Source: Synechococcus sp. M16CYN (GTDB lineage Bacteria > Cyanobacteriota > Cyanobacteriia > PCC-6307 > Cyanobiaceae). From it: 64,000 nucleotides of DNA. The notes beneath the pieces are model-generated. The model did no database searches, was not told the DNA's origin, and worked only from the letters and a program-made list of their open reading frames with translations. Every line of letters starts with the position of its first letter. Within the stretch, counting starts at the first letter, position 1. Positions 9,045-20,190 of this stretch are shown here, piece after piece. The DNA is taken from positions 992,001-1,056,000 of the forward strand of contig NZ_AP029048.1 of assembly GCF_040371545.1 (NCBI RefSeq), written 5' to 3'. The position numbers were made by a program, and so were the translations under genes.

Positions 9045-9494
9045 CTAGACAGGTGAAGGTTCGCGAGTCCTGGTGGCTATCTTAATGGGGGTTTCCCGGA
9101 GAAAGCTTCTCAGAACGTGGCGCTTAGCTAACAGAGATTCACAAAGCACGGCGCAGGCCTGTTCTGGCATGGTGTGATCACCACAGGTGAATACGTCTAC
9201 AGCCGCATACCCGGATTCGGGCCAAGTGTGGATCGAAATGTGGGATTCAGCTAGAAGAGCCAACCCGGTCACTCCTTGAGGCTCAAAACGGTGGGCAATT
9301 AAATTGAGCAGCGTTGCACCAGCACGTTTCGCAGCTATCGCGATGCTATTTCGTAGGAAAGATTCATCGTTGAGCCGGCTGGGATCACACTCATACAGCT
9401 CGAGAATGCAATGCTTACCAACCATGTCGGTGGTCTGAAGCGTGGTGTCCCCCCGTCCCGGGTGGGGATGCAGGGCAGACAAGCTCTGCTCCAT
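9045..9494 (-). CDS. speD: S-adenosylmethionine decarboxylase proenzyme
   Basis: Pyruvoyl-dependent enzyme that makes decarboxylated SAM for spermidine synthesis. The self-cleavage site is visible as [14 protein letters not shown]: cleavage before the serine yields the pyruvoyl group. The following Cys in [15 protein letters not shown] is the usual catalytic cysteine. The product is about 149 residues if ATG 9494 ([13 protein letters not shown]) is used, slightly longer at the N-terminus than the shortest bacterial SpeD; ATG 9425 (MVGKHC) is the next choice. It lies 9 bases downstream of recF on the same strand. Confidence 0.92.
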   Translation of the reverse strand: MEQSLSALHPHPGRGDTTLQTTDMVGKHCILELYECDPSRLNDESFLRNSIAIAAKRAGATLLNLIAHRFEPQGVTGLALLAESHISIHTWPESGYAAVDVFTCGDHTMPEQACAVLCESLLAKRHVLRSFLRETPIKIATRTREPSPV

Positions 9495-9524
9495 CAGGCG
9501 AAAAATGAAAAACAAGTGAAGAGA

Positions 9525-10619
9525 CTATCCGACATTGAATCCATCTCTAAGTTCTTTTTCTCCGAAAATCTGAGCCCCTTGACGCCAACCGCCATGAAAG
9601 CCATCAAGATGCGTGGCACTCACCAAGCATTGGTGATCATTCCCCACCGCTTCTAGTAAGAGTTGTTGTCGAATGGGATCCAGTTCAGCGAGAACGTCAT
9701 CAAGTAATAGAAGTGGCGGTTGTTTACAAAGTTCGGTTAACAACTCCAGTTCGGCCAGCTTAAGTCCCAGCACAAGAGAGCGCTGCTGACCAGCTGAACC
9801 GAAACGTCGCGCAGCGTTATTCCCCAAAACCATCGCGATTTCATCTCGATGCGGTCCAATGCGACAATTGCCCCAACGTTCTTCCTCCGTCCTTTGGTTG
9901 CGGAGTTGCTCTGCAATCGCCATACGCCAGGGTTCTTCTGCTTCTTCTCCTTCTAGTCGGCTTCCAGGCTGATAGCGGAGTTGGAGGAGTTCTTTGCCAC
10001 TGCTCAAATGCGATTGCCATCGCTGAGCAATCGGTTCCAAGCGATGTAACGCCCTGCGACGACGACGATGAATGCGTGTACTGATAAGTGCCATTTGAAC
10101 GTCGAAGGCATCGAGAAGGCCATTGCGTTCTGATATACTTTGCCCATAGCTACGCCACAGCTGGTTCCTTTGTCTTAATAACCGGTTGTATCGGCTAATC
10201 AAATCTGCATAGATAGGTTCAATTTGTAAAACAATGCGGTCAAGCCATTGACGGCGTAGGGCAGGCTCACCACGAACAAGGTCAAGATCGAGTGCACTGA
10301 AGCTGATGCAGCTCAAGGGACCAACCAGATCGGCCTGTCGCTCTAGAATTTTACCGTTGCGCCGTGCTTGGCGACCACCGCTGCGACGCAATTTCAGTTC
10401 CAAGTGATCATCGTCACCCACATCAGCTTGAAGCAAGGCTACTTGGGCATTCCACTGTATGAGGTCACGATCTTGATTGCAGCGATGGGAGCGTAAGCTG
10501 CCAAGCAATTCTACTGCTTCTAGTAGATTCGACTTACCGATGCCATTAGGACCAATGATTAACAAACGTGACTCGGTCAATTTCAATTGCAAAACGGAGT
10601 AATTCCGGAACCCCCGCAA
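9525..10619 (-). CDS. recF: DNA replication and repair protein RecF
   Basis: ABC-type ATPase that loads RecA at single-strand gaps. Walker A is [18 protein letters not shown] at about residues 22-39. The ABC signature region reads [21 protein letters not shown], and the Walker B/D-loop reads [16 protein letters not shown] near residue 315. The length of about 364 fits. There is no ATG at the expected start. The frame opens with TTG at 10619, and codons upstream in frame still look like the usual RecF N-terminus ([13 protein letters not shown]) but begin with ATA. The start is therefore a rare codon or a mutated ATG. Confidence 0.93.
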   Translation of the reverse strand: MRGFRNYSVLQLKLTESRLLIIGPNGIGKSNLLEAVELLGSLRSHRCNQDRDLIQWNAQVALLQADVGDDDHLELKLRRSGGRQARRNGKILERQADLVGPLSCISFSALDLDLVRGEPALRRQWLDRIVLQIEPIYADLISRYNRLLRQRNQLWRSYGQSISERNGLLDAFDVQMALISTRIHRRRRRALHRLEPIAQRWQSHLSSGKELLQLRYQPGSRLEGEEAEEPWRMAIAEQLRNQRTEEERWGNCRIGPHRDEIAMVLGNNAARRFGSAGQQRSLVLGLKLAELELLTELCKQPPLLLLDDVLAELDPIRQQLLLEAVGNDHQCLVSATHLDGFHGGWRQGAQIFGEKELRDGFNVG

Positions 10620-10725
10620 TTGAAGTTTATTTAGCCGTATGGGTGATGAAGCGATGCTTGGGTAAGGTACCTCTCAAAGATGGGTCTGTTAGCCGATCTT
10701 CTACTACGGTTTTAAACCGATCAGT

Positions 10726-10799
10726 GGGCATGTAGCTCAGTTGGATAGAGCATCAGATTCCGGTTCTGAGGGGCGGGGGTTCGAGTCCCTCCATGCTCG
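10726..10799 (+). tRNA. tRNA-Arg (anticodon CCG)
   Basis: A 74-base cloverleaf can be folded by eye: acceptor GGGCATG with CATGCTC, D arm with AGCTCAGTTGGATAGAGC, anticodon stem CAGA/TCTG with loop TTCCGGT giving anticodon CCG, and a T arm with TTCGAGT. The discriminator base is G. No CCA is encoded. It sits alone on the plus strand between recF and the acetyltransferase gene. Confidence 0.95.
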
Positions 10800-10817
10800 T
10801 ATTTTGTCGACTACGAC

Positions 10818-11276
10818 CTAGTTTAATTTGAGTCCCATTGCGCGGATGCCATTCGGGTCAATCACAAAGCCATTAGACCGCAGGGCGCTAAGAGCAGCCG
10901 ATGGTGCTAATACAGAAAAACTACATCCCGGAAGGTCCTGACGTAGAGTGTGAAGAGCCCGATGAACGAGTACAGCAAACAAATCTGGTTGATCAGGGCC
11001 TGGTCGCGCCGCAAGATTCCAAAGATTGGCATTAAGGGCTAAATCGCTTGTGGCTCGTACGAAACCGACCAGCTCTTCTCCGGCCTCCTCGATTATGCTG
11101 ATTTGCCATAGGCTGCGCTCAAGGGCAAGGGGCCATCTTGCTTCGTCGTGAGTGGCTTCTTGGCATGCACGCAGCAACCGGTTGATAGAGGTTGGTGAGG
11201 GAGCCGTCGTTGTATCGAGCCTGTATCCGCTTGGGAGCTTTGGGGCTGCTGCTGGTTGTCGAAGGAAGGGGAGCAA
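10818..11276 (-). CDS. GNAT-family acetyltransferase-like protein
   Basis: A 152-residue protein with the general pattern of a small GNAT acetyltransferase: SLWQISIIEEAGEELVGFVRATSD for strands 3-4, LNANLWNLAARPGPDQPDLFAVLVHRAL in the acetyl-CoA-binding region, and a C-terminal LRSNGFVIDPNGIRAMGL that resembles the family's last motif. The usual Q/RxxGxG/A loop is degenerate (RPGPDQPD). It follows ppc with a 3-base gap on the same strand, so it is probably co-transcribed. The substrate is unknown. Confidence 0.65.
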   Translation of the reverse strand: MLPFLRQPAAAPKLPSGYRLDTTTAPSPTSINRLLRACQEATHDEARWPLALERSLWQISIIEEAGEELVGFVRATSDLALNANLWNLAARPGPDQPDLFAVLVHRALHTLRQDLPGCSFSVLAPSAALSALRSNGFVIDPNGIRAMGLKLN

Positions 11277-11279
11277 GGT

Positions 11280-14200
11280 TCAGCCGGTGTTGCGCATACC
11301 AGCAGCAATGCCGTTCAATGTGAGCAGTGCCCCACGCAGAAGCTCACTGCGGCTGTAAGTACGGATACAAGTATCCCCTGTTGGTGCTCCTGGACTTTCG
11401 CTCATGGGTGGTTGACGGTTTTGATCCCGCAGTCGTTTCAGAAGGGCAACCTGGAGAAATCCCAGCGGGACGATCGTACGATTACGCAAGTCTATAGAGA
11501 GCTGTAGTTCTTGATCCGCCCCAAGTAATCGGGGTTGTCCGGTAATCTCTAAGACAAGTCTTCGTGTTAAGGAATACTCCTGGGCAATGATCCGGAAGAT
11601 CGCTTCAAAAGCTTTGCGTTGTTCTAATTTCCCAAGGCTGTTCATATAGTGGTGGGCTAGGTCAAGATCCACTTTTGAGAGGGTCATCTCCACTTTGGAG
11701 ATCAACATCCGGAAAAAGGGCCAACGCTGGTGCAATCGGCGTAGAAGATCTAGTTGGTCGGGGTCCGTTTTAACCTCTTCGGCTAGGGCTGTACCAAAGC
11801 CGAACCAACTTGGAAGCAGGAAGCGGCTCTGAGTCCAGCCGAATACCCAAGGAATAGCCCGCAAACTCGCAAGGTCCTTTGCTCCGGTTTTACGACGGGC
11901 TGGCCGGCTGGAAATCTGTAGCTTGCTGATCTCCTCAATCGGTGTTACCTGTTGGAAAAAAGCCACCAAGTCAGGGTTATCGTAGACCAAGGCGCGGTAG
12001 TGTTCACGTGAGCGTGCCGAAAGTCGATTCATCACTTGGTTCCAGCTTAGGGTCGCATCGAGCTGATTGGTTACTAAACTGTTCTGCACAACTGCTGTCG
12101 TAATAGTCTCGAGGTTATAGAGAGCGAGTTCCAGCAGACTGTACTTAGAAGCGAGTACCTCACCTTGTTCTGTGATCTTGATGCGGCCTTGCAGTGTGCC
12201 GCTGGGTTGGGCGAGGATGGCTTGATAAGCCGAACCGCCACCACGGCTCACCGAGCCACCGCGTCCATGGAATAACCTCAAGGCGATACCCTGCCGACTA
12301 GCTCGCTCCTGGAGTGCAATTTGAGCTTGGTGGATTTCCCAGTTACTCGATAGAAAGCCAGAATCTTTGTTGCTATCGGAGTAGCCGAGCATTAGCTCCT
12401 GTAAAGGCTGGCTCCGCATTCCCACCCTAGGCAAAAGATCCTTATAAAGGGATGTATTAAACAGCTCGTTCATAACGGCAGGAGCGTGCTGTAAATCCTC
12501 CACGGTTTCGAATAGTGGTACCACCAGAAGAGACGCTTTGCAAGCAGATGGATCCACCAAACCCGCTTCTTTCGCAAGTAGTAAAACCTCTAATAAATCG
12601 GAAGCCGTATGACTCATTGAGATCACGTAAGAGTGGCAAATCCGTTGGCCAAATTCCTCCTGAAGTCGACGCAACATGTGGAAGACGGCAATGATTTCTG
12701 CGGTAGTCTCAGACCAGTGAACTGCCGTTGGAATTAGAGGTCGTCGAGTACGAAGCTCCTCCAATAGCCAGGCCACTCGCATAGGCTCTTCCATATCGTT
12801 GTAGGGTTGTGGTAGCTCGAGGAAACGCGTGAGTTCGTCGATAGCGTTGCTGTGTCGAGTACTCTCCTGCCGAATATCAAGACTGGCTAGTGAAAAGCCG
12901 AAGATATGCACTTGATGAAGCAGAGTATCGAGTTGCTCACAAGACAGCCCAGTACTAATCAAACTATTGCGAATCAGTTCCAAATCATTTCTAAACTGAT
13001 CGATTGAGGTGTAGTGCAGCGCTCCCAGCCTGGAAGGCCCGTCTGTTGGAATAGCATTCTTCGGGCTCTGCCATCCAGCATCTGAAAGCTGATCGTTACG
13101 TTTGAGAGTACGCTCCAATCGTTCCGAGATATAGCTTAGTTTGAGGCGATAGGGCTCAAGTCGGTAGCGAGTGGCTCTACGCTCATAGATTTCTGGGAAA
13201 CGCAGCCGGTCCATCTCCAGTGATTCGAGCAAGGAGGGCGCCACCTGGCTCCACTGCATCGAGATACTTAGTTGATCACGTAAAGCTTGTACGGAGTTAA
13301 TATACAGTTCGAGCATGAGCCGACGCTGATAGCAGGCAGTGCGCCAGGTAATGTCAGGTGTCACGGAGGGATTACCATCTCGGTCAGAGCCAACCCAAGA
13401 TCCGAATGTACAGAACGACGTTTGCGGGACCTGTACGTCGGGGTAGTGACTGAGTAAGGCAGAAGTGAGTCGACGACGTAGCTGAGGCATTGCATCAAAC
13501 AACACCTGTCGGAAGTAGTGAAGAGTCGAATCCACTTCGTTTAGTACCGTTGGTTTGAACTGATGGAGTTCATCAGTACGCCACCAAAGGCGGATTTCTT
13601 CTTCAAGTTGTTGGCGTAAACCGTCCTTAACTCGGTGCGCCAAGGGCGCATCAGACTGTAGTTGTTGAAGAAGGTTGGCCACCCGTCGCTGTTTGTGACG
13701 AACGGTGTGGCGAACAATTTCCGTAGGATGAGCCGTAAATACCAGTTTGATATCTAACTCCTGGAGTAGGGCTTCTATCTGAGCCGGCGGTACGTTCATG
13801 CGTCGCAAGCGCTCAAACAGCTCGCCGAATGTGGCCGGATCTGCCTGGTTTGCTAACGGTGGTGCAAATGGGTCAAAAACTTCCCTTTTTTCGCCTTTTG
13901 CTGGTTTCTGAGGACTAAGGCTGTCGAGATAGCTGTCTTCTTCGATGCGTTGCTCAAGAATGTTGATCAGCTGAAAATACAATGAGAAAGCCCTAGCCGC
14001 TGCAATTGCCTCTGATAGATCCATGGCATGGATCAGTTCGATAATGGCTTCGCTTACACTGTTGCCTCCCCTTCCTTCAAGAGCAACAGGATCACTCAAC
14101 TGTTTGAGTCGCAATAGACGAGCACTTTGATCAGGCGGGCATTCACTACGAAGGACGGTTTGCCATAGATCTTCTACCAGTGCTAGACGGTTCTGTAGCA

Positions 14201-14321
14201 ATCGCCCAGCATTAGAAACCACACCACTATCCCTGTTCCTCTTAGGCTGCTTGCCTCGGAGTGCATGGGCAGTAGGTTCGGGCATGAAGATTCCATGCTG
14301 CTCGGGGTTGACCATGATCAT
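11280..14321 (-). CDS. ppc: Phosphoenolpyruvate carboxylase
   Basis: Fixes bicarbonate onto PEP to give oxaloacetate, the main anaplerotic step in cyanobacteria. The 1013-residue length is normal for cyanobacterial enzymes. Catalytic signatures are present: [20 protein letters not shown] near residue 195, [14 protein letters not shown] near 635 and [14 protein letters not shown] near 680. The C-terminus ends in AAGMRNTG, the conserved tail that reaches the active site. Its start overlaps the stop of gshA by 4 bases, so trpE, gshA, ppc and the acetyltransferase gene form a tight same-strand array. Confidence 0.97.
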   Translation of the reverse strand: MIMVNPEQHGIFMPEPTAHALRGKQPKRNRDSGVVSNAGRLLQNRLALVEDLWQTVLRSECPPDQSARLLRLKQLSDPVALEGRGGNSVSEAIIELIHAMDLSEAIAAARAFSLYFQLINILEQRIEEDSYLDSLSPQKPAKGEKREVFDPFAPPLANQADPATFGELFERLRRMNVPPAQIEALLQELDIKLVFTAHPTEIVRHTVRHKQRRVANLLQQLQSDAPLAHRVKDGLRQQLEEEIRLWWRTDELHQFKPTVLNEVDSTLHYFRQVLFDAMPQLRRRLTSALLSHYPDVQVPQTSFCTFGSWVGSDRDGNPSVTPDITWRTACYQRRLMLELYINSVQALRDQLSISMQWSQVAPSLLESLEMDRLRFPEIYERRATRYRLEPYRLKLSYISERLERTLKRNDQLSDAGWQSPKNAIPTDGPSRLGALHYTSIDQFRNDLELIRNSLISTGLSCEQLDTLLHQVHIFGFSLASLDIRQESTRHSNAIDELTRFLELPQPYNDMEEPMRVAWLLEELRTRRPLIPTAVHWSETTAEIIAVFHMLRRLQEEFGQRICHSYVISMSHTASDLLEVLLLAKEAGLVDPSACKASLLVVPLFETVEDLQHAPAVMNELFNTSLYKDLLPRVGMRSQPLQELMLGYSDSNKDSGFLSSNWEIHQAQIALQERASRQGIALRLFHGRGGSVSRGGGSAYQAILAQPSGTLQGRIKITEQGEVLASKYSLLELALYNLETITTAVVQNSLVTNQLDATLSWNQVMNRLSARSREHYRALVYDNPDLVAFFQQVTPIEEISKLQISSRPARRKTGAKDLASLRAIPWVFGWTQSRFLLPSWFGFGTALAEEVKTDPDQLDLLRRLHQRWPFFRMLISKVEMTLSKVDLDLAHHYMNSLGKLEQRKAFEAIFRIIAQEYSLTRRLVLEITGQPRLLGADQELQLSIDLRNRTIVPLGFLQVALLKRLRDQNRQPPMSESPGAPTGDTCIRTYSRSELLRGALLTLNGIAAGMRNTG

Positions 14322-15460
14322 CCCAAAGAGAGGCCTGCTGTGAGTCTTGCTTTTTCTTGCTCTTTCATTTCAGCAATTGCCGTCTGTAGAAGTTCCGAGA
14401 TTTGATGGCCTTCCGCATAGGCTTCAACCCAGCGCATAGCTTGGTTTCCACTCTTGAGGACAGCATGGAGCGGTGTCAGTACCTGTTCAAGATTCAGTGT
14501 TGAAGCCAGGGGAGTTACGTCATCAATCAGCGTTTGTATCCAATCTCGGCAGCGGATGCGCTGACCGTCTTTCCAGCCATGGAGCTCGGCATTAAGACTC
14601 GAGTATGCAACGGAAGCGTCGTTAGCATCGCTGAGTGCTGCCAACTCTTCAGTGGAAAGAGAGCTGCTAAAAAGAGGGTCGAGACTCTCGCGATTGTCCT
14701 TTAGAAGTAGCAGTCTTAGTTCGACTAGTGCCGTGATGGCAAGGAGCTCAGCAGGGTCGGTAACTAGATCGCAAATTCGTAGTTCGACTCGATTTAATTC
14801 ATGGGGACGATTTGGACCATTGGGTCGGACAGATGTCCAAAGGTGTCGTTCATTCTGCATGGCACCAGAAGCCAATTGTTCTTGAACCCAATCGATGTAA
14901 TGGCTGTGATTACGAAAAAGTGGTACTTGTGCCGGCGTGAGAGGGAACTGTTGCCAACGTTGGGAATGATGCCCAGTTGCACGCCCGTCTAAAAATGGTG
15001 AACTGGCGCTGAGCGCAAGCAAAAGGGCTGCTTCACAGCGCACCAGACGTACAGCTGCGAACAACCAGTCTGGATCAGTGATTCCCAGATTAATGTGAAT
15101 GCTCGCTGTCACCACACGGGTGCCGTAGGCCGACTCGATTAGATCGTGGTAAGGATTCGTTGGATCGGAGCGTTCGAAGCGACTGCTATCTCCAAGACTA
15201 AGAGTGCTACCTGGAAGTAAAGTGAGATCTCGCCTAGCGAGCCAAGTTCGCAAACGTAGACGAGGTCGTAGAAGTGCCTCATTGAGTTGCTGATAATCAG
15301 CGATTGGCGCTGTGATGTACTCCACATTGCGACGGTCTGGTTCGGTAACAAAGTCATCGAGAGCATCAGCAACTTCACTTGCAATGCCGACATTTTGCCC
15401 GGAGGGTAGGCCTGTAAACAGTTCGACTTCAAAGCCTTTCAGTAACAAAGAGGAAGTCAT
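14318..15460 (-). CDS. gshA: Glutamate-cysteine ligase, cyanobacterial type
   Basis: First enzyme of glutathione synthesis. The 380-residue protein starts with [19 protein letters not shown] and contains the [23 protein letters not shown] region and a [12 protein letters not shown] segment, as in the cyanobacterial GCS family, which is distinct from the E. coli enzyme. The stop overlaps the start of ppc, and the start overlaps the end of trpE by 4 bases, which suggests translational coupling. No disruption is seen. Confidence 0.85.
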   Translation of the reverse strand: MTSSLLLKGFEVELFTGLPSGQNVGIASEVADALDDFVTEPDRRNVEYITAPIADYQQLNEALLRPRLRLRTWLARRDLTLLPGSTLSLGDSSRFERSDPTNPYHDLIESAYGTRVVTASIHINLGITDPDWLFAAVRLVRCEAALLLALSASSPFLDGRATGHHSQRWQQFPLTPAQVPLFRNHSHYIDWVQEQLASGAMQNERHLWTSVRPNGPNRPHELNRVELRICDLVTDPAELLAITALVELRLLLLKDNRESLDPLFSSSLSTEELAALSDANDASVAYSSLNAELHGWKDGQRIRCRDWIQTLIDDVTPLASTLNLEQVLTPLHAVLKSGNQAMRWVEAYAEGHQISELLQTAIAEMKEQEKARLTAGLSLG

Positions 15461-16977
15461 AATCCCACCGGATTTAAACAGGCAAGAGCGGTGAGCATGG
15501 CGCGAGCTTTATTAAGTGTCTCTTCAAACTCCGCCGTTGGTTTGGAATCGGCAACCACGCCGGCACCAGCTTGAACTTTTACGCGACACCCACCTGTACT
15601 ATTTGGCTGCACCACCATTGTGCGAATAGTAATGGCGGTGTTGAGGGCTCCCGCCAGGTCGACGGAACCATAAACTCCTGAATAGGGGCCTCGGGCATCC
15701 GGCTCCAGGTCATAGATCAGCTGCATGGCGCGAATTTTTGGCGCGCCGCTCACAGTGCCTGCGGGGAAAGAGGCCATTAGGAGATCCCAAACGTCACGGT
15801 TTGGATCGAGGCGTCCTTCCACCTGACTAACAATATGCATGACATGTGAATACCGCTCAACCACCATCAAATCTTTAACGAAAACACTGCCTGGCCGACA
15901 GACACGGCCAAGATCGTTTCGGCCCAGATCAACGAGCATTACGTGTTCGGCACGCTCTTTGGGATCCGCTAGCAGATCTACCTCCAGTTCACTGTCTTCT
16001 TGCGAAGTTTCCCCACGGGGACGCGTACCGGCAATCGGACGCAGGTTAGCTTGAATTCCATTTGCTACTTGTTCTGCTTGTACCATCGCCTCTGGACTCG
16101 ATCCGATCAGCTGCCAATCACCGAAATCGAAGAACGCCATGTAGGGCGAGGGGTTAACCATCCGGAGGCTTCGGTACAGCTCTAAGGAGCTTTGAAACAC
16201 TTGTGTTTCAAAGCGCTGACTAATGACCAACTGGAAGACATCCCCTGCTGTTATATGGTTCTTGGCAGTGTTGATTGCTGTTTCAAATTCAGCCTGGCTG
16301 CGGTTGCTGGTTATATCAGGTAAAGAGCGGGCGTTGGTACTCCAATTTAATGGCTCTGTCACTGGCAGTGGGGCATCCATGCGCTTGCGCAGCCGTTCTA
16401 TTCGAGCCATAGCTTTTTGCCAGGCCTTTTCTTCGTTCTGCTCATTGATGAGATCACCGAAAGCCACTGCTGTGATTTGTCGCTTCACCTGATCGAAGAT
16501 CAGAATCGCGTCCATCATCATCCAAATTCCATCTGGAGGATCGGTGCTTAGCCTTGGATGAACAGGTACAGAGGGCTCAACCCATCGGATAAGTTCATAG
16601 CCCCACATGCCGTAAATTTGGCCCAATGGAGGTAGTCCCGGCAAGCTGACGCATCGATATGACCGTAGACGAGTACGCAGGGATTCAAGCGGGTTACCTT
16701 CTAGGCTGTCTTCACGGCCATCGCGCCAGCGCCGAACTAGGCGGTTCCCTCGAGCTGACGCTGTCCAGAGTGGATCACTGGCTATCACGCTCCATCGACC
16801 GAGAGTTTCACCCCCTTCGATGGACTCTAGCAAGACTCCAGGCGGGCGGCCTGCCCCCACCTTGATCCAAGCGGTGAGTGGAGTCTCGAGATCCGCCGGC
16901 CAGCTCTTAGCTAGAGGAATCAAGTTGGCGCCGCTGGCTACGGCTCTGTGAAAGGTGTTGCGATCAGGACTGAACAT
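15457..16977 (-). CDS. trpE: Anthranilate synthase component I
   Basis: Chorismate-using enzyme that commits to tryptophan synthesis. Chorismate-binding motifs are clear: QRFETQVFQSSLELYRSLR, NPSPYMAFFDF, PIAGTRPRG, DLGRNDLGRVCRPGS and FPAGTVSGAPKIRAMQLI. The length of 506 is right for TrpE. The N-terminal LLESIEGGETLGRWSVIA fits the tryptophan feedback site region (the LLES element), which favours TrpE over PabB. Neighbour psaD upstream agrees with the order usual in marine Synechococcus. Confidence 0.93.
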   Translation of the reverse strand: MFSPDRNTFHRAVASGANLIPLAKSWPADLETPLTAWIKVGAGRPPGVLLESIEGGETLGRWSVIASDPLWTASARGNRLVRRWRDGREDSLEGNPLESLRTRLRSYRCVSLPGLPPLGQIYGMWGYELIRWVEPSVPVHPRLSTDPPDGIWMMMDAILIFDQVKRQITAVAFGDLINEQNEEKAWQKAMARIERLRKRMDAPLPVTEPLNWSTNARSLPDITSNRSQAEFETAINTAKNHITAGDVFQLVISQRFETQVFQSSLELYRSLRMVNPSPYMAFFDFGDWQLIGSSPEAMVQAEQVANGIQANLRPIAGTRPRGETSQEDSELEVDLLADPKERAEHVMLVDLGRNDLGRVCRPGSVFVKDLMVVERYSHVMHIVSQVEGRLDPNRDVWDLLMASFPAGTVSGAPKIRAMQLIYDLEPDARGPYSGVYGSVDLAGALNTAITIRTMVVQPNSTGGCRVKVQAGAGVVADSKPTAEFEETLNKARAMLTALACLNPVGL

Positions 16978-17038
16978 GCATCTTTTTGGACCCGTCCTGG
17001 GAGCTAGAGTCTAAAACCCCCAGGCAGTACCGCAGAAG

Positions 17039-17470
17039 TCAAGTTTCGTAGGTGTTGCGACCGCTGAATTTGATTGTAGATGGGTTCACATTCTGACCGA
17101 TGCGGCGTGAGTTATGACCAACCATAGAACGCCCTTCATTCACCTTTTCGGAGAAAACACCATCTTTGGGATGTAGGAATTCCGTATCACCACCCGGATA
17201 TATCCTGTAAATCTTGTAGTCTTCCATTCTAGGTTTGAATTTGGTACGCAACTGGGTGCCTAACGCAAGGCACTGCTCCTTGCGGGCAAAGTACATTAAA
17301 TTCTCGCCGGTATTCATCATGGCAGCACCACCTGTAGGTAGCTCGAAAGCCTGAGTTGAATTACTGGTCCAGGTAATAGCGTACTTTTCCTCTGTTTCTG
17401 CAGAGTTAAGTAAACCCCCTGTACTGGCGATATATTGAGGGAGTTGACCGTTCAAAGCCGATGCTGTCAT
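17039..17470 (-). CDS. psaD: Photosystem I subunit II (ferredoxin-docking)
   Basis: Stromal-side peripheral subunit of photosystem I that docks ferredoxin and holds PsaC. The sequence from [13 protein letters not shown] through [38 protein letters not shown] and [19 protein letters not shown] is a textbook PsaD of 143 residues. The frame is open upstream to 17548, but the family start is the ATG at 17470. The gene stands in the same direction as trpE, about 60 bases upstream of it, and 115 bases downstream of the sensor kinase gene. Confidence 0.97.
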   Translation of the reverse strand: MTASALNGQLPQYIASTGGLLNSAETEEKYAITWTSNSTQAFELPTGGAAMMNTGENLMYFARKEQCLALGTQLRTKFKPRMEDYKIYRIYPGGDTEFLHPKDGVFSEKVNEGRSMVGHNSRRIGQNVNPSTIKFSGRNTYET

Positions 17471-17585
17471 GGTTTCGAAAGTCCAGACTGGCCGATACGG
17501 CCGAAAGCTAGCATCATGACTTGGTCTCGACTCAGACGTCGACGACAAGCTTCACACGCTTGAACAACTCGCTGTTGCGTCTTGC

Positions 17586-19001
17586 TCAATCGGAGTTGCC
17601 GTCAATAGGAAAAAAAACAGTAAGATCTCGATCACGTCGGGGTCTGTAATGACCACCAAGACTAGCCATCATGCGACGCGTGGCATCCTGACTGAGTTGG
17701 AGGCTGCCTGTAGTTGGGTCCCAGCTTAAAAGTGTTCCGAGCTTTTCTCGAGTTGATGCTGAGGTCGGTGTGTTTTTTATGCTGTTGGGTAAAACAACAT
17801 GGAGTTGAAGCTTCACACGGAGTCCAGCAGCCTGAAGGCCTAGTTTTAGCTTGCTTCCTGTAGGAAGGCCACGGCTGCTCCTGTCAATCAAACCGCCCAA
17901 CATGGCCTCTAATCGGCGGGAGTCGCTCAGTACCGCAGGTAAATTATGATCCAAATCAAGAATTAGACGAATTCCTCGTCGCTTGAGTTGCTCGCTCCAT
18001 GCTAGGGCTAAGGCTTCGAGAATCGATTCTAGATTCGTGCGAGCTAGAATGGTCTCTGTAGGTTGCCTTTGCAACTCAGCAGCGTGAAAAATTAAGCCAA
18101 ACCGGTCGATTTGCTCATTGCACTCGACGTCGATTTGCTGCAGTCGTTGTATGGCCAAATCGGGTAAATCCTTACGCCGCAACAATGAGCGGATCAATGT
18201 GCGGATCGTGGCCAAGGGTGTCCGTACTTCGTGGGTTAGAGCTTCTAGTAGGTCGAGGTCATCCGATCCATTTTGGAGCTTGACCTTTGGTGGCATCGCT
18301 GGCCTAATTATTGACTCTGGTTCTGATACCGCGAGACGTTCTGCTAGAGTAGACCAAAACCGCTCGTTCAGTTGTTTGTCGCTGTGCAATGGCCCGAGTG
18401 ATTCAAGGGCAATATGGAGCTGTTCCGCTTGTTTGGGCGACTGTTCTTCTAAGCGACGTTCTAGAAACGCTAAGACCTCACCTAGGCTGGCGGGATCGCA
18501 GCGCATCAGCAGTTGACGTTGCTGGGGTTCGCCATGCAGCGCCACGACCACCTGGAGGGTGGGCGTAATCACCATTAACACAGGATCGTGACCATCGTCA
18601 GGAAGCAACGCCAAGCACTGATAGTTGAGAAGAGAACCACCCTGAGCTTGGGCCCTTACTGTTTTATTACCCCCCAGATGATCGGGCAGAGCAATGATTC
18701 TTCTTTTAAGCCGGTTAAGGTGTTCAGGTGCCCAAACCCATCCCTGCAGATGCTGGAGCAGTTGAGGTTCATGAAGAGCTGGAAGAGGAGCAGCTAGCCA
18801 CATCCCTTGCGTGACATTAAGACGAATGAGCTCTTGTTGAAGTGTGTCCAAGGCAGCCCGCCACAACCGACGAACGCCAATCTCGTCGCATTGTCCAGGA
18901 GGAACTCCCTCTGCAAGTCGTTCACGCAGTTCGGTGAAGGTGGGTGAGTTCAACGAAGGCCAGCAAAGGGGCGGCGGCTTTGTCGTAATACCGATAGACA
19001 C
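17586..19001 (-). CDS. Sensor histidine kinase with divergent ATPase domain
   Basis: A 471-residue protein without membrane segments. The dimerisation/phosphoacceptor H-box reads ALTHEVRTPLATIRTLIRSL at about residue 255. The C-terminal part aligns in layout with a HATPase domain, but the N-box expected near SDSRRLEAMLGGLIDRSSRG lacks the usual asparagines and the G-boxes are weak. The N-terminal 230 residues may hold a sensor domain of unknown type. Start is GTG at 19001, overlapping the end of rodA by 52 bases. Either the kinase uses an unusual ATP site or it works as a partner of another kinase. Confidence 0.75.
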   Translation of the reverse strand: MSIGITTKPPPLCWPSLNSPTFTELRERLAEGVPPGQCDEIGVRRLWRAALDTLQQELIRLNVTQGMWLAAPLPALHEPQLLQHLQGWVWAPEHLNRLKRRIIALPDHLGGNKTVRAQAQGGSLLNYQCLALLPDDGHDPVLMVITPTLQVVVALHGEPQQRQLLMRCDPASLGEVLAFLERRLEEQSPKQAEQLHIALESLGPLHSDKQLNERFWSTLAERLAVSEPESIIRPAMPPKVKLQNGSDDLDLLEALTHEVRTPLATIRTLIRSLLRRKDLPDLAIQRLQQIDVECNEQIDRFGLIFHAAELQRQPTETILARTNLESILEALALAWSEQLKRRGIRLILDLDHNLPAVLSDSRRLEAMLGGLIDRSSRGLPTGSKLKLGLQAAGLRVKLQLHVVLPNSIKNTPTSASTREKLGTLLSWDPTTGSLQLSQDATRRMMASLGGHYRPRRDRDLTVFFPIDGNSD

Positions 19002-20188
19002 AAACCAAGGGCAACAAAGTTCACAACCATCGCAGAGCGTCCATAACTCAGGAACGGCAAGGGAATTCCCGTAACAGGACCGAGACCGATAGTCATGAAG
19101 ATGTTTACAACCACCTGAAACATCAGCATTGTTCCGATACCAACAACCACGAGTGACTCAAAATCAGAGCGTGCATTTCGGGCAACTTGAAGCAGACGTG
19201 TCATTAGTAGGGCAAAACCAAGAATGACAAGAAGGCATCCGATGAAACCGGTTTCTTCCCCGAGGGCACTGAAAATGAAATCGGTGTGTTGTTCGGGAAT
19301 GAACCTTAGTTTTGTCAGCTGACCCTGGAGTAGTCCTGTTCCAACAAGGCCGCCGGATCCAATGCCAACCATGCTTTGCAAAAGATGGTATCCACCCCCT
19401 AAAGGATCCTGGCTGGGATCGAGAAACAACACGAGCCTGTCTCGTTGGTAATCCTTCAAGCCATGCATCCAAAGCCATGGAGTAACCTTTGCCATGGCCC
19501 CGTGAATGGCAATAGTGACTACAGCGGTGAAGCGTTTCCGAGAAAAAGATCGATAAGCTAAGAGTGCCGCAAGAGGAATCCATAGGGCTATCATCCAGGG
19601 TAAGATGCCTGCAAGTAGGGCTGTAATCAGAGGGGAGAGCAGTAAAACGACCCACTCAATCGGCATTCCTGACCAATAGAGCGTTGTTAACATCAAGGCT
19701 CCGAAGACCAAAGATGTGCCAAGATCAGGCTGGATGAACACCAGAAGCCACGGAAGCGCAATCACTCCAAAGGGGCGTAATAGGTCAGTTGGTTGCTTTA
19801 CTGGATGCTTCGAGAGCACAGCGGCCAGCAACAAAGTTACAGCGATTTTGGCAAATTCTGAGGGTTGGATATGAACGGTTCCGATACTGATCCAGCGCTG
19901 AGCTCCAAGTGCGGTCGTGCCTACGAGCCGCACAGCCACAAGGCTAGCCACAGTCAGTCCATAAATCGGAATAAGGAGAGGTTTGAGATGCTTCAGCGGT
20001 AGTCGCTCTAGGCTCAATGCCACTGAAGCGCCGAATCCTGCCGTAATCCAGTGGTGATACCAGTCGGCATAGTCTGCCTGGCGCTGTGTGCTCGCAATAA
20101 GAAATCCAGCGACGGCGGTCATACCGATAGGCACTCCCCAAAGAACCCATTCTCTCTGTGGTTTTCGGAAGTGACTCCTGACAAACAT
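18950..20188 (-). CDS. rodA: Rod-shape/peptidoglycan polymerase RodA (SEDS family)
   Basis: Integral membrane glycosyltransferase of the SEDS family that polymerises peptidoglycan for cell elongation. About ten hydrophobic segments are seen. Family motifs include RWISIGTVHIQPSEFAKIA, FIQPDLGTSLVFG, FIPEQHTDFIFSALGEE and GLGPVTGIPLPFLSYGRSA. The length of 412 is normal. It precedes the sensor kinase with an overlap and follows mrp by 2 bases on the same strand, so mrp, rodA and the kinase are probably co-transcribed. Confidence 0.94.
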   Translation of the reverse strand: MFVRSHFRKPQREWVLWGVPIGMTAVAGFLIASTQRQADYADWYHHWITAGFGASVALSLERLPLKHLKPLLIPIYGLTVASLVAVRLVGTTALGAQRWISIGTVHIQPSEFAKIAVTLLLAAVLSKHPVKQPTDLLRPFGVIALPWLLVFIQPDLGTSLVFGALMLTTLYWSGMPIEWVVLLLSPLITALLAGILPWMIALWIPLAALLAYRSFSRKRFTAVVTIAIHGAMAKVTPWLWMHGLKDYQRDRLVLFLDPSQDPLGGGYHLLQSMVGIGSGGLVGTGLLQGQLTKLRFIPEQHTDFIFSALGEETGFIGCLLVILGFALLMTRLLQVARNARSDFESLVVVGIGTMLMFQVVVNIFMTIGLGPVTGIPLPFLSYGRSAMVVNFVALGLCLSVLRQSRRPFAGLR

Positions 20189-20190
20189 GC

